A stretch of 64,000 nt of DNA from NCBI RefSeq assembly GCF_015500075.1, contig NZ_CP045496.1, forward strand, positions 5,466,001-5,530,000. The letters are read 5' to 3'. A model generated the notes under the pieces. It saw only the letters and a list, made by a program, of their open reading frames with translations. It searched no databases and was not told the DNA's origin. This document shows positions 40,350 through 51,084 of this stretch, piece after piece. Every line of letters starts with the position of its first letter. Position 1 is the stretch's first letter. A program made the translations under genes and the position numbers. Source of the DNA: Mesorhizobium sp. INR15 (GTDB lineage: Bacteria > Pseudomonadota > Alphaproteobacteria > Rhizobiales > Rhizobiaceae).

Positions 40350-42032
40350 TCAAAGTTCCGCGAGGTCACCCAAAGCATCTATCAGCGGCTGAATTTTGCG
40401 GCCGTATTTCTTCCAGCGCTTTACCGAGGATGCGTATATCGGTTGCCGAACCTGCCAGCGGCTGAGCGTTCTGACCGACCCAGACTTGTCGAAGAATCGA
40501 AGGCAGGCATCGTCCCAAGGCAAGCCAAGATAATCTATCAGACGCCGAGACTGGCCTTCCTGGTCAGAAATAAGTGCTTCATAGCGATTCTCAAATATTC
40601 GGCCCGGGAATAGCTCCATCCAGTGACGCATCAATCGATCATATTGCCGATAATACAAACCAAGCAGCCTCAAATCATACCTGTAGCTATGGCTGTCGTT
40701 GAGATTCGACATAAAACACGATAGGCAATTGTCAATCGCATCGCGTGTGCAATGAATAATCCTAGCATTTGGAAAAAGAAAACCGATCAATCCGATATTC
40801 TCAAAATTGTGAGGCATCTTATCTATAATGTAAGGCGCCGTAGCCGAGTACTGCTTTAGATTCGCAACGTATTCATTAGCCATCGCCCGCGATTTCTCTT
40901 CCGTCATCGACCTGAGTTGCCGACCAAATGTTGGCGTTGCCTCCATCCCCAACCCCAGCGCAGTGGCCATGCGCTTCAATTTGTTGACTTCACCTGCCCC
41001 ATCTACCGCCGGATGACTGGAGCATATCTGCTCGGTCAGAGTCGTTCCCGAACGCGGCATTCCCAACACGAAAACAGGCACATCGGAGGGATCTCCATGG
41101 CCCGCCTTGGCTGCAATCAGCTTTGGGTCAAACAGGTTGATCAGAGCGTCAACACGCCTGCGATAAGAATCAATATCAAAATCATAGGCTTTATCAGAGA
41201 CCCTGATTCTGGCAGCCTGCTGGAAATGGTCCATCGCTTCGTCGTAGCGGGCTAGATCGTTCAAAATCTTGCCCGCCGCCAAATGAAGCATGCTGGCCGC
41301 TTCGCCTGAAACCGTCGGATCGCCAAGCTCGCTCAGGATATTGTTCAACTCGGGGGCTTCTGTGGAGAACTTTCGAGTGCTCACAAGGCTATTGTACGCT
41401 TCGGCCACATCGAGGCGCCGGGCGATGGTCTCGTTGAGAGACTCGGCTGCCTCTTCCATCCGCCCAAGACCCATGAGTGTCTTCGCCAGACCCGTACGGG
41501 CGCGCGCGGAATTGCTATCGATTTTCAGTGCTTTCTCGTAGGCAGGCAAAGCCATCTCAGCCTGATCAAACTTGGTATAGGCCTCTCCCAGTCGGCATAT
41601 GGCCTCCAAAAGATCGGGCTTCAGTTCGCAGGCACGCTTCAAATGCTTGATCGCAAGCAAAAAATCGCCAACTTTCAGCCATGCCTCACCAAGGGTGAGC
41701 TGATAATGAGGGTTGTTAGGCTCTTGGGCAGCGGCGCGCGCAAGATATTTGATGGCCAGATCATCATCAAAATCGAGCCCGAGCGTGCCAAGTATGTACA
41801 GCGCCAAGGAATGGTTGGGCGCGCGCGCCAGAACACGATGACACAGACTTTCCGCTTCAGGGAATTGCCCTGCTTTCTGAAACTCAAGCGCCTGCCTCAG
41901 CAGCATGTCATCGGACGGTGCGTTCGGCGCTGTTTTTACGATCGGCGGCTTTGCCATCGGGATTGGTGAAGCTTTCGGCCCAGAAGCGACCTTCAGATGC
42001 TTGGACCAAGCGGGCGGCAGACGATTGTTCAT
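40350..42032 (-). CDS. TPR-repeat protein fused to a sulfotransferase domain
   Basis: 560 residues. An N-terminal array of about five tetratricopeptide repeats (residues about 45-215, with motifs such as AESLCHRVLARAPNHSLALYILG, cited by its ends AESLCH and ALYILG) precedes a sulfotransferase domain. The PAPS-binding loop is VFVLGMPRSGTTLTEQ (about 315), and the 3'-phosphate loop is CTRDAIDNCLSCF. Such fusions transfer sulfate from PAPS to a carbohydrate or protein. The acceptor is unknown. GC is visibly lower than that of neighbouring housekeeping genes, suggesting transfer. ATG 42032 is chosen; a GTG directly precedes it. Confidence 0.88.
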   Translation of the reverse strand: MNNRLPPAWSKHLKVASGPKASPIPMAKPPIVKTAPNAPSDDMLLRQALEFQKAGQFPEAESLCHRVLARAPNHSLALYILGTLGLDFDDDLAIKYLARAAAQEPNNPHYQLTLGEAWLKVGDFLLAIKHLKRACELKPDLLEAICRLGEAYTKFDQAEMALPAYEKALKIDSNSARARTGLAKTLMGLGRMEEAAESLNETIARRLDVAEAYNSLVSTRKFSTEAPELNNILSELGDPTVSGEAASMLHLAAGKILNDLARYDEAMDHFQQAARIRVSDKAYDFDIDSYRRRVDALINLFDPKLIAAKAGHGDPSDVPVFVLGMPRSGTTLTEQICSSHPAVDGAGEVNKLKRMATALGLGMEATPTFGRQLRSMTEEKSRAMANEYVANLKQYSATAPYIIDKMPHNFENIGLIGFLFPNARIIHCTRDAIDNCLSCFMSNLNDSHSYRYDLRLLGLYYRQYDRLMRHWMELFPGRIFENRYEALISDQEGQSRRLIDYLGLPWDDACLRFFDKSGSVRTLSRWQVRQPIYASSVKRWKKYGRKIQPLIDALGDLAEL

Positions 42033-42176
42033 CACATCTCGCTAGCAAAAAATGAGGACTGAATCCAGCATCCGAGGCGCTGTGCGGAAGTCTGGACCGA
42101 CTGCAATCCAATCGGCAACTTGCACCGCCCGACCGCGCGCGTTAGCAAGAAGGCCCTTTTCAAGCGAGTTCTCGCC

Positions 42177-43289
42177 ATGCGCCAGCGCCCTCTCCTCACG
42201 CCGCTTGTCGGCGCACTTCCATCGACAGTGCCGTTTGTCGGTCCCGAGGCGCAGGAGCGCGATCGCGGCCGCGCTTTTCGCGCCCGCATCGGCGCCAATG
42301 AGAGCAGTTTTGGCCCCTCGCCGCGCGTCATCGAGCGCATGGCAGACATCGCCCGCGACATGTGGATGTATTGCGATCCCGACAACCATGACCTGAAGGT
42401 GGCCGCTGCCGGTCACCTCAACGTTGCGGCTGAGAATGTGGTTGTCGGCGAAGGCATAGACGGGCTGCTCAGCCTCGTGGCGCGCATGTATGTGGCGCCT
42501 GGCGATGCCGTGGTGACGTCGCTTGGCGCCTATCCAACCTTCAATTTCCACGTCGCCGGGGTCGGCGGCCGGCTGATCACTGTCGCTTATGACAATGATC
42601 GCGAAAGCCTTGACGGCCTGCTTGCGGCAGTGCGCCGGGAGAAAGCGCCGCTGGTCTATCTCTCCAACCCCGACAATCCGATGGGCAGTTGGTGGGAAGC
42701 AGCGGAGCTTGGCCGCTTCATCGAAGCCCTGCCGGAAACCACGATGCTGGTGCTCGATGAGGCCTATGGCGAACTGGGACCGGCTTCGGCGCTGCCGCCA
42801 ATCGATGTTTCGCGGCCAAACGTCATCCGCATGCGCACCTTTTCAAAGGCTTACGGCCTTGCCGGCATACGTTGCGGCTATGCGGTTGCTGAGTCCGAGG
42901 TGATCCGAGACTTCGAGAAGATCCGCAACCACTATGGTGTCAGCCGCATGGCGCAGATCGCCGGCGTCGAGGCGCTTGCCGATCAGGCCTGGCTCGAATC
43001 GGTGGTTGCGCGGGTCGCGGCCGGCCGCAATCGCATCTCGACGATCGCCGAGCAGAACGGGCTGAAGCCGTTGCCCTCGGCAACCAACTTTGTCACCATC
43101 GACTGCGGCAGCGACGGCGCCTTCGCCATGAAAGTCCTGCAAGGGCTACTGTCGCGCGACGTGTTTATCCGCAAACCGATGGCGCCAGTGCTGGATCGCT
43201 GCATCCGTGTCAGTGTCGGGCTCGACCACGAACTCGACATTTTCGCCGAGGAGCTTCCGGGCGTTCTTGCGGCCGCGCGGGGCAACTAG
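42177..43289 (+). CDS. PLP-dependent aminotransferase, HisC-like
   Basis: 370 residues of fold-type I. It has the PLP Lys in FSKAYGLAGIRCGYA, the YLSNPDNPMGSW Asn/Asp box, the LDEAYGELG motif and the N-terminal GANESSFGPSP typical of histidinol-phosphate aminotransferases. Similar enzymes act on His-P, aromatic or other amino acids, and no his genes lie nearby, so the substrate is left open. ATG 42177 is chosen; a TTG at 42120 would extend it by 19 residues. It is divergent from the TPR-sulfotransferase. Confidence 0.85.
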   Translation: MRQRPLLTPLVGALPSTVPFVGPEAQERDRGRAFRARIGANESSFGPSPRVIERMADIARDMWMYCDPDNHDLKVAAAGHLNVAAENVVVGEGIDGLLSLVARMYVAPGDAVVTSLGAYPTFNFHVAGVGGRLITVAYDNDRESLDGLLAAVRREKAPLVYLSNPDNPMGSWWEAAELGRFIEALPETTMLVLDEAYGELGPASALPPIDVSRPNVIRMRTFSKAYGLAGIRCGYAVAESEVIRDFEKIRNHYGVSRMAQIAGVEALADQAWLESVVARVAAGRNRISTIAEQNGLKPLPSATNFVTIDCGSDGAFAMKVLQGLLSRDVFIRKPMAPVLDRCIRVSVGLDHELDIFAEELPGVLAAARGN

Positions 43290-43311
43290 GTTCCCAAACG
43301 GCCTGGGGAGC

Positions 43312-44304
43312 TCAGAGCTGCAATTTCCAGGTCTGGCCGGTCAAATCCTGGCCGAAACTGTGATGGCGTTCTTCCGAAACCAGCTTGAAGCCGGCGCGCT
43401 CGTAGATTGCGCGGGCGGCAAGGAGAATATCGTTCGTCCACAGCACAAGCCGCTTGTAGCCGCAGGCGCGAGCCTGCGCGATGCACGTGTCGACCAGCTG
43501 TTTGCCGATGCCCAGGCCACGGGCCGACGCTTCAACATGCAGCATCCGCAGTTTCGCCGCCTCATCGTCCTGATGAACCAGAAAAACCGCGCCAACCGGC
43601 TGATCGCCACGTTCGGCAATCCAGCAGAAATCACGGCTGGGGACGAAGTTGCGGATGAAATCGGCGCCGATCTCGGCGAGCATGGCCTCGAACTCGATGT
43701 TCCAGCCATATTCATCGGCATAAAGCCGCGCCTGGCGCTGCACAACCCAGCCGACGTCGCCGACACGGTGCGGCCGTAGTCTCACCGTCGGGCTTTCGTG
43801 CGCCGGATCACCGAGCAGTTCGGCCGCCTTGCGCAAGGCATCTCCCAATTCGTGCAGCCGGCGATCGGGCAAGTTCTCCACAAGCCTCGCTATATCGTGA
43901 TTGGCGGCAGCCTGCAGCCCGGCGAGTGCGGCCTCCCCTCTCACCGTCAACGACAGGATGCGCCGACGCCGATCAGACGGATCGGCTCGGGTCTCGGTCA
44001 GGCCCTCGCCGGCAAACTTCCGCAAAATCCGTGTCAGATAGGCTGCGTCGACGCGCAACTGCCCGGCAATGTCAGAGGCCGCGGGCCCGGTCTCCAGATG
44101 AAACGCCTCGGCCAAAAAGCCATGTTCTCCGGCGATCCCGGCGGCAGCCGGGCTGCTGCGATGGCCGAGTTCGAACAACACGCGCGCTTCCGTCAAGGTG
44201 AATGCGCTCTGTGTCAGCGTCTCGTCGAGAAGGCCGACCGTGCGCGTATAGAATCGGTTGAAACGGCGGATCTCGGCCACCAATGCTTTGCGTTCGTCCA
44301 ACAT
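43312..44304 (-). CDS. MarR regulator fused to GNAT acetyltransferase
   Basis: 330 residues in two domains. Residues about 1-160 are a MarR winged helix (LTEARVLFELGHR, DAAYLTRILRKFAGEGL, DPSDRRRRILSLTVRGEAAL). Residues about 172-330 are a GNAT domain with the acetyl-CoA loop ARGLGIGKQLVDTC and IYERAGFKLVSEE. Fusions of this kind are a known family; some are thought to link DNA binding to acetylation of small molecules. A long palindrome 40 bases before the start overlaps a TTGACT that could be a -35 box, implying autorepression. The substrate is unknown. Confidence 0.88.
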   Translation of the reverse strand: MLDERKALVAEIRRFNRFYTRTVGLLDETLTQSAFTLTEARVLFELGHRSSPAAAGIAGEHGFLAEAFHLETGPAASDIAGQLRVDAAYLTRILRKFAGEGLTETRADPSDRRRRILSLTVRGEAALAGLQAAANHDIARLVENLPDRRLHELGDALRKAAELLGDPAHESPTVRLRPHRVGDVGWVVQRQARLYADEYGWNIEFEAMLAEIGADFIRNFVPSRDFCWIAERGDQPVGAVFLVHQDDEAAKLRMLHVEASARGLGIGKQLVDTCIAQARACGYKRLVLWTNDILLAARAIYERAGFKLVSEERHHSFGQDLTGQTWKLQL

Positions 44305-44343
44305 TTTGGATCCAGCCCTTTCGCTATCCCGAAGCTTGCTGAT

Positions 44344-44368
44344 ATTTAGTGGACTGAGTCAACTAAAT
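44344..44368. promoter_or_regulatory. 25-base palindrome, probable MarR operator
   Basis: Arms ATTTAGT and ACTAAAT surround GGACTGAGTCA; the whole reads as its own reverse complement except for one symmetric mismatch and the centre. It sits 40-64 bases upstream of the MarR-GNAT start and includes TTGACT on that strand. Seen directly; the binding protein is inferred. Confidence 0.6.
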
Positions 44369-44407
44369 TCCAACCCTGTCGCTCCAACAAGCCCTACATC
44401 GGTCCTT

Positions 44408-44438
44408 GAATTAATTGAACGTTTGTTTTATTAAATTC
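44408..44438 (+). promoter_or_regulatory. AT-rich imperfect inverted repeat before the TetR gene
   Basis: GAATTAAT and ATTAAATTC form imperfect arms 14 bases apart, 13 bases before the TetR start. A TetR autoregulatory operator is plausible but the symmetry is weak. Confidence 0.35.
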
Positions 44439-44451
44439 CCAGCACCAAGGG

Positions 44452-45105
44452 ATGAGCATGGCGCGCACGACCGGATCTTATGGCGAGAAGACTGAAGCGG
44501 CCGTCCGCGAAGCAGCGGTCAGCCTGCTCGCGCGGTACGGCTATGAGGCGATGTCGATGCGCCAGCTGGCCGCTGAGGTTGGCGTGCAGGCAGCTGCGCT
44601 CTACCGCTATTTCCCGACCAAGGAAGAGCTTCTGTTCACGCTGATGCGCGAACACATGGATGGCTTGATTGCGGCCTGGAATGCGGCGCGGCCCGACGAT
44701 GCCGATCCCGCCACACGGCTTTCGGCCTATGTCGAGAACCATATCGCCTTCCACATCGAACGCCGCCACGCGACGCATGTCTCCAACATGGAGTTGCGTA
44801 GTCTTTCTCCGGAAAGACTGACGCAGATACTCAAGCAGCGCACGGCCTACGAAAAGGAACTGCGCTCCATCCTGCGTGACGGCGTCGAAGTCGGTGCTTT
44901 CAATGTCGAGGATACCGGCCTCACGGCCATGGCGCTGATCCAGATGATGACCGGCGTCATCGTCTGGTTCCGGCCCGGCGAACGATTGTCGATCGCTGAA
45001 GTGACGGCGACATATCTTTCAATGACAATGCGCCTGGTTGGCGCGAACGATGCAACGACCGGGGAGGAACGGCATGTACACGAACACGCTCAGCTTCGGG
45101 CATGA
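44452..45105 (+). CDS. TetR-family transcriptional regulator
   Basis: 217 residues. The N-terminal helix-turn-helix is AAVSLLARYGYEAMSMRQLAAEVGVQAAALYRYFPTKEEL (quoted only by its ends AAVSLL and RYFPTKEEL), followed by an alpha-helical ligand domain. It overlaps the isovaleryl-CoA dehydrogenase start by 32 bases, so the two are co-transcribed. A role as repressor of the leucine-catabolic operon that senses an acyl-CoA is inferred from position. An alternative start is the ATG two codons later (44458). Confidence 0.9.
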   Translation: MSMARTTGSYGEKTEAAVREAAVSLLARYGYEAMSMRQLAAEVGVQAAALYRYFPTKEELLFTLMREHMDGLIAAWNAARPDDADPATRLSAYVENHIAFHIERRHATHVSNMELRSLSPERLTQILKQRTAYEKELRSILRDGVEVGAFNVEDTGLTAMALIQMMTGVIVWFRPGERLSIAEVTATYLSMTMRLVGANDATTGEERHVHEHAQLRA

Positions 45106-46237
45106 CGAAGACATCGAGGCGCTTCGCGACCTAGTGCGCCGCTTCGCCCAGGAAAAAATAGCGCCGATCGCCGCGGATATCGATCGCAGCAACGAATTCC
45201 CAGCGCATCTATGGGGCGAACTCGGTGCTCTTGGGCTGCTTGGGATCACCGCCGACCCGGATTTTGGCGGCTCGGGCATGGGCTATCTCGCCCATGTCAT
45301 CGCCGTCGAGGAAATCTCGCGCGCCTCGGCGTCGGTCGGTCTCTCCTATGGCGCTCATTCCAATCTCTGTGTCAACCAGATCAACCGCTGGGCGACACCG
45401 GTGCAGAAGCAGAAATTCCTGCCGGCACTGTGTTCGGGCGAGCGCGTCGGCGCGCTGGCGATGTCGGAATCCGGCTCCGGCTCCGACGTGGTGTCGCTCA
45501 AGCTGCGCGCCGAAAAGCGCAACGACCGTTATGTGCTCAACGGCACCAAGATGTGGATCACCAACGGCCCCGACGCAGAGACGCTGGTCGTCTATGCCAA
45601 GACCGATCCGGAGCGTAAATCACGCGGTATCACGGCCTTCATCATCGAGAAGGCGATGGCCGGTTTTTCCGTGGCGCAAAAACTCGATAAGCTCGGCATG
45701 CGTGGCTCCAACACCGGCGAACTGGTGTTCGACAATGTCGAAGTGCCGTTCGACAATGTGCTGCATGAGGAAGGGCGTGGTGTCGAAGTGCTGATGTCGG
45801 GCCTGGACTACGAGCGCACGGTGCTGGCCGGCGGGCCGATCGGGCTGATGGCCGCCTGCCTCGACGTGGCAATCCCCTACGTGCATGAACGCAAGCAATT
45901 CGGCCAGCCGATCGGCGAGTTCCAGCTGGTGCAAGGCAAGCTTGCCGACATGTACACGACCATGAATGCGGCTCGCGCCTATGTCTACGCCGTCGCCGCC
46001 GCCTGCGACCGTGGCCAGACGACGCGCAAGGACGCCGCCGGCTGTGTGCTGTTCGCCGCCGAAAAAGCGACGCTGATGGCGCTGGATGCCATTCAGCTGC
46101 TCGGCGGCAATGGTTACATCAACGACTATCCGACCGGCCGGCTGCTGCGCGACGCCAAGCTCTACGAGATCGGCGCCGGCACCAGCGAGATCCGCCGCTG
46201 GCTGATCGGACGCGAGATCATGGCGGAGGGAGTGTGA
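45074..46237 (+). CDS. Isovaleryl-CoA dehydrogenase-like acyl-CoA dehydrogenase
   Basis: 387 residues with the acyl-CoA dehydrogenase N-, middle- and C-domains: ALAMSESGSGSDV (FAD/substrate), WITNGPDAE, and a C-terminal QLLGGNGYINDYPTGRLLRD. The surrounding methylcrotonyl-CoA carboxylase genes identify it as the leucine pathway enzyme that oxidises isovaleryl-CoA and passes electrons to ETF; the matching ETF-ubiquinone oxidoreductase is at 61.3-63.0 kb. ATG 45074 follows GGGGAGGAACGGC, a strong ribosome binding site. It overlaps the TetR gene. I would call it ivd/liuA at high but not full confidence. Confidence 0.88.
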   Translation: MYTNTLSFGHDEDIEALRDLVRRFAQEKIAPIAADIDRSNEFPAHLWGELGALGLLGITADPDFGGSGMGYLAHVIAVEEISRASASVGLSYGAHSNLCVNQINRWATPVQKQKFLPALCSGERVGALAMSESGSGSDVVSLKLRAEKRNDRYVLNGTKMWITNGPDAETLVVYAKTDPERKSRGITAFIIEKAMAGFSVAQKLDKLGMRGSNTGELVFDNVEVPFDNVLHEEGRGVEVLMSGLDYERTVLAGGPIGLMAACLDVAIPYVHERKQFGQPIGEFQLVQGKLADMYTTMNAARAYVYAVAAACDRGQTTRKDAAGCVLFAAEKATLMALDAIQLLGGNGYINDYPTGRLLRDAKLYEIGAGTSEIRRWLIGREIMAEGV

Positions 46238-46254
46238 TGTCTCCCTCCGCCACC

Positions 46255-46647
46255 TTAGCCGAACGCCTTCGGCAGTTCGTCGGTTGGCTTGGCGACGATC
46301 TGGTGGGCGTCCTGCCAGAGAACCTCCCGGTGACGTTGCATCGTGATCGAACGCACGGGCAAACCGCCCTCCTCGATCAGCCAGGAGCAATAGCGCGCAC
46401 GGGCGATCGCCTCCTTGGCGTCGGGGTCAAACCAGCAAATGCCCCAGATCGAATTCCGGCGCTTGAAATGCCGGCCAATCCGGCCAGGAATGGGCAGATG
46501 CTCGTTGAACCAGTCGAACTGATCCTCCAACTCGCTTTGAATCCAGTCGGAGCAGCCGTTCCGGTACAAATACCAGGATGCCTGGAAAAAGCCGCTCTCC
46601 ACCCGGCTCTTCGGATGGACCAGCGGCGTTACAAACCGCAGATACAT
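46255..46647 (-). CDS. Conserved-looking hypothetical protein
   Basis: About 130 residues on the strand opposite to the leucine operon, between the dehydrogenase and the carboxylase. It is rich in aromatic residues (FFQASWYLYRNG, DWFNEHLPIP, IWGICWFD, RYCSWLIEEGG) and has no signal peptide or known domain that I recognise. The regular protein-like composition and the length suggest a true gene. ATG 46647 is chosen; a longer frame to 46692 adds 15 residues. Possible roles include a small cytoplasmic enzyme or binding protein; none can be assigned. Confidence 0.65.
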   Translation of the reverse strand: MYLRFVTPLVHPKSRVESGFFQASWYLYRNGCSDWIQSELEDQFDWFNEHLPIPGRIGRHFKRRNSIWGICWFDPDAKEAIARARYCSWLIEEGGLPVRSITMQRHREVLWQDAHQIVAKPTDELPKAFG

Positions 46648-46905
46648 GGTGACACCCACGACGCGCGCGGGCGTCGTGTTCCTCTTGCTCAAATTCGGGA
46701 TGTGAAAAGCCGCCCTTCGGCGGCGTTAGCCCAGTGCCGAGGGGAGACATCTTGTGAAACGCATATCAATGCCTTCCATCTTCGCCTCCTAAAGGTGTCG
46801 GTTACGGACGAACACCGCATGCCAAGCATGGCACACGACGTTCGGGCGCGGGCTGATACACTGCTTGCGCCACGGCATCAAGGGTTTTGAGGGAGTATCA
46901 AGACA

Positions 46906-48513
46906 ATGGCGACACTGCAGACCCAGATCTCTCCCTCCTCAGACACTTTCAAAGCCAATGCCGAGCGTATGCGGGCGCTGGTTGCCGACATCGCGGACAA
47001 AGCCACGACCGTCGAGCGCGGCGGCTCGGAAGAAGCGCGCGAGCGGCACGTCTCGCGCGGCAAACTGCTGCCACGCGAGCGCCTCGCCCAGTTGCTGGAT
47101 GTCGGCTCGCCGTTCCTCGAGATCGGCCAGTTCGCGGCATGGTCGATGTATGGTGACGAGATTTCGTCGGCGGGCCTGATCGCCGGTGTCGGCCGTGTCG
47201 AAGGCACGGAGGTGATGGTCGTCGTCAACGACGCAACGGTAAAGGGCGGCACGTACTATCCGCTGACCGTGAAGAAACATCTGCGCGCGCAGGAGATCGC
47301 GCTGCAGAACAATCTGCCTTGCGTCTACCTGGTCGACAGCGGCGGCGCCAACTTGCCCAACCAGGACGAGGTTTTTCCCGACCGCGAACACTTTGGCCGC
47401 ATCTTCTACAACCAGGCCAACATGTCGGCCGCCGGCATTCCGCAGATCGCCTGCGTGATGGGTTCCTGCACGGCGGGCGGCGCCTATGTGCCGGCGATGT
47501 CGGACGAGACGATCATGGTGCGCAACCAGGCGACCATTTTTCTCGGCGGTCCGCCACTGGTGAAGGCTGCCACCGGCGAGGATGTGACAGCCGAGGAATT
47601 GGGCGGAGCGGATGTGCATACACGGCTTTCCGGCGTTGCCGACCACTACGCGCAGGACGACGAACATGCCTTGGCCATTTGCCGACGAATCGTCAAAAAC
47701 CTGAATCGCAACAAGACTGTAAGCCTGAACTTACAGAAATCGATTCCGCCACTTCATCCAACGGACGAGCTCCATGGCGTCGTGCCGACGGACCTGCGCC
47801 AGCCCTATGATGTGCGCGAGGTGATTGCACGGATCGTCGACGGTTCCGAATTCGATGAGTTCAAGCAGAACTACGGCACCACGCTGGTCACCGGCTTTGC
47901 TCACCTCCACGGCATGCCGGTGGGCATCATCGCCAACAACGGCGTGCTGTTTTCGGAAAGCGCGCTGAAGGGCGCGCATTTCATCGAGCTGTGCTGCCAG
48001 CGCAAGATACCGCTGGTCTTCCTGCAAAACATCACCGGCTTCATGGTTGGCCGCAAATACGAGGCCGGCGGCATCGCCAAGGATGGCGCCAAGTTGGTGA
48101 TGGCGGTGGCCACTGCCCGGGTGCCGAAGGTAACGATGATCATCGGCGGCTCGTTCGGCGCCGGCAATTACGGCATGTGCGGGCGTGCCTATTCACCGCG
48201 CTTCCTGTGGATGTGGCCGAATGCCCGCATTTCGGTGATGGGCGGTGAGCAGGCGGCAACGGTTCTGGCCATGGTCAAGCGCGACGGCATCGAGCGCAAG
48301 GGCGGTGAATGGAGCGCGGAAGAGGAAGCCAAGTTCAAGAAGCCGATCTTGATGAAATACGAACATGAAGGGCACCCGCTCTACTCGTCCGCCCGGCTCT
48401 GGGATGACGGCATCATCGACCCGGCCAGGACACGCGATGTGCTGGCACTCAGCCTTTCGGCGGCACTTAACGCCGAGATCGAGGAAACACGCTTCGGCGT
48501 GTTCCGGATGTGA
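46906..48513 (+). CDS. Methylcrotonyl-CoA carboxylase, carboxyltransferase subunit
   Basis: 535 residues of the biotin-dependent carboxyltransferase family: an N-terminal half with GGARERHVSRGKLLPRERL-like start (here SEEARERHVSRGKLLPRERL), the CoA/biotin sites LVDSGGANLPNQDEVFPD and MGSCTAGGAYVPAMSDE, and the second half with LQNITGFMVGRKYEAGG and GGSFGAGNYGMCGRA. It works with the biotin-carrying subunit at 49041 to carboxylate 3-methylcrotonyl-CoA in leucine breakdown. Ribosome binding site GAGGGAG. It is commonly named liuB or mccB. Confidence 0.93.
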   Translation: MATLQTQISPSSDTFKANAERMRALVADIADKATTVERGGSEEARERHVSRGKLLPRERLAQLLDVGSPFLEIGQFAAWSMYGDEISSAGLIAGVGRVEGTEVMVVVNDATVKGGTYYPLTVKKHLRAQEIALQNNLPCVYLVDSGGANLPNQDEVFPDREHFGRIFYNQANMSAAGIPQIACVMGSCTAGGAYVPAMSDETIMVRNQATIFLGGPPLVKAATGEDVTAEELGGADVHTRLSGVADHYAQDDEHALAICRRIVKNLNRNKTVSLNLQKSIPPLHPTDELHGVVPTDLRQPYDVREVIARIVDGSEFDEFKQNYGTTLVTGFAHLHGMPVGIIANNGVLFSESALKGAHFIELCCQRKIPLVFLQNITGFMVGRKYEAGGIAKDGAKLVMAVATARVPKVTMIIGGSFGAGNYGMCGRAYSPRFLWMWPNARISVMGGEQAATVLAMVKRDGIERKGGEWSAEEEAKFKKPILMKYEHEGHPLYSSARLWDDGIIDPARTRDVLALSLSAALNAEIEETRFGVFRM

Positions 48514-48613
48514 GATGGTAATTCTGGTTCAAGACTTATGAAAATGCTTGCACATTGCTTTGCCCTTACATCAAGTCTATCCCTCGCCGGCAATTTCCAG
48601 CAGGGGGACGAAG

Positions 48614-48991
48614 ATGAATCAGCGGAATACTCGCAAAGCAACTGCACTGACACTTGCAGGATTGCTAATATGCACTACGCCAGGCATTGCCGCAGCAGGA
48701 TCGCTGGCTGGAAACGTTGGCGACAAGCGGTCCTCTCCTTATCTGTCGCTGGACCCGAAGGAGCCCTGCACCAAAGCCTACAACGCCTATGTAGCGGCCA
48801 ACGGCCACTCGGCTTACGCCACGACATTCTATTCGCGCGTCGTCGATCTCTACATCATTTGTGGCACCCGGCTGAACGCGCCGTCGCAGAAGGCAGCGGA
48901 AGATCTGGCGATGCGGTCGTGTCAGGCCGGGTTGAAGAAATACAAGGTCAAGATCGCAAGCGGTGGCTGCGGGATCGCGGCCTCAAAATAG
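48614..48991 (+). CDS. Small secreted cysteine-containing protein inside the mcc operon
   Basis: 125 residues with a signal peptide (about 1-34, ALTLAGLLICTTPGIAAAG) and a mature part with three further cysteines (KEPCTKAY, IICGTRLN, SCQAG, GGCGIA), likely to form disulfides in the periplasm. I do not recognise the family. It is inserted between the two carboxylase subunit genes, and an AGGGGGA site lies before its ATG. Position does not imply a role in leucine catabolism; it may be a passenger gene. Confidence 0.75.
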   Translation: MNQRNTRKATALTLAGLLICTTPGIAAAGSLAGNVGDKRSSPYLSLDPKEPCTKAYNAYVAANGHSAYATTFYSRVVDLYIICGTRLNAPSQKAAEDLAMRSCQAGLKKYKVKIASGGCGIAASK

Positions 48992-49040
48992 GTGGTCGAC
49001 TGACAGATGGGCGCCACCCGCTGCTAACCCGGGAGGCTCC

Positions 49041-51017
<1,977 letters not shown>

Positions 51018-51084
51018 CAGCGGAAGCCCATTCTGCCCATTTGTTTTCAAGCAACTTCCGCACGGGGGTAACAGCCAATGCTGA

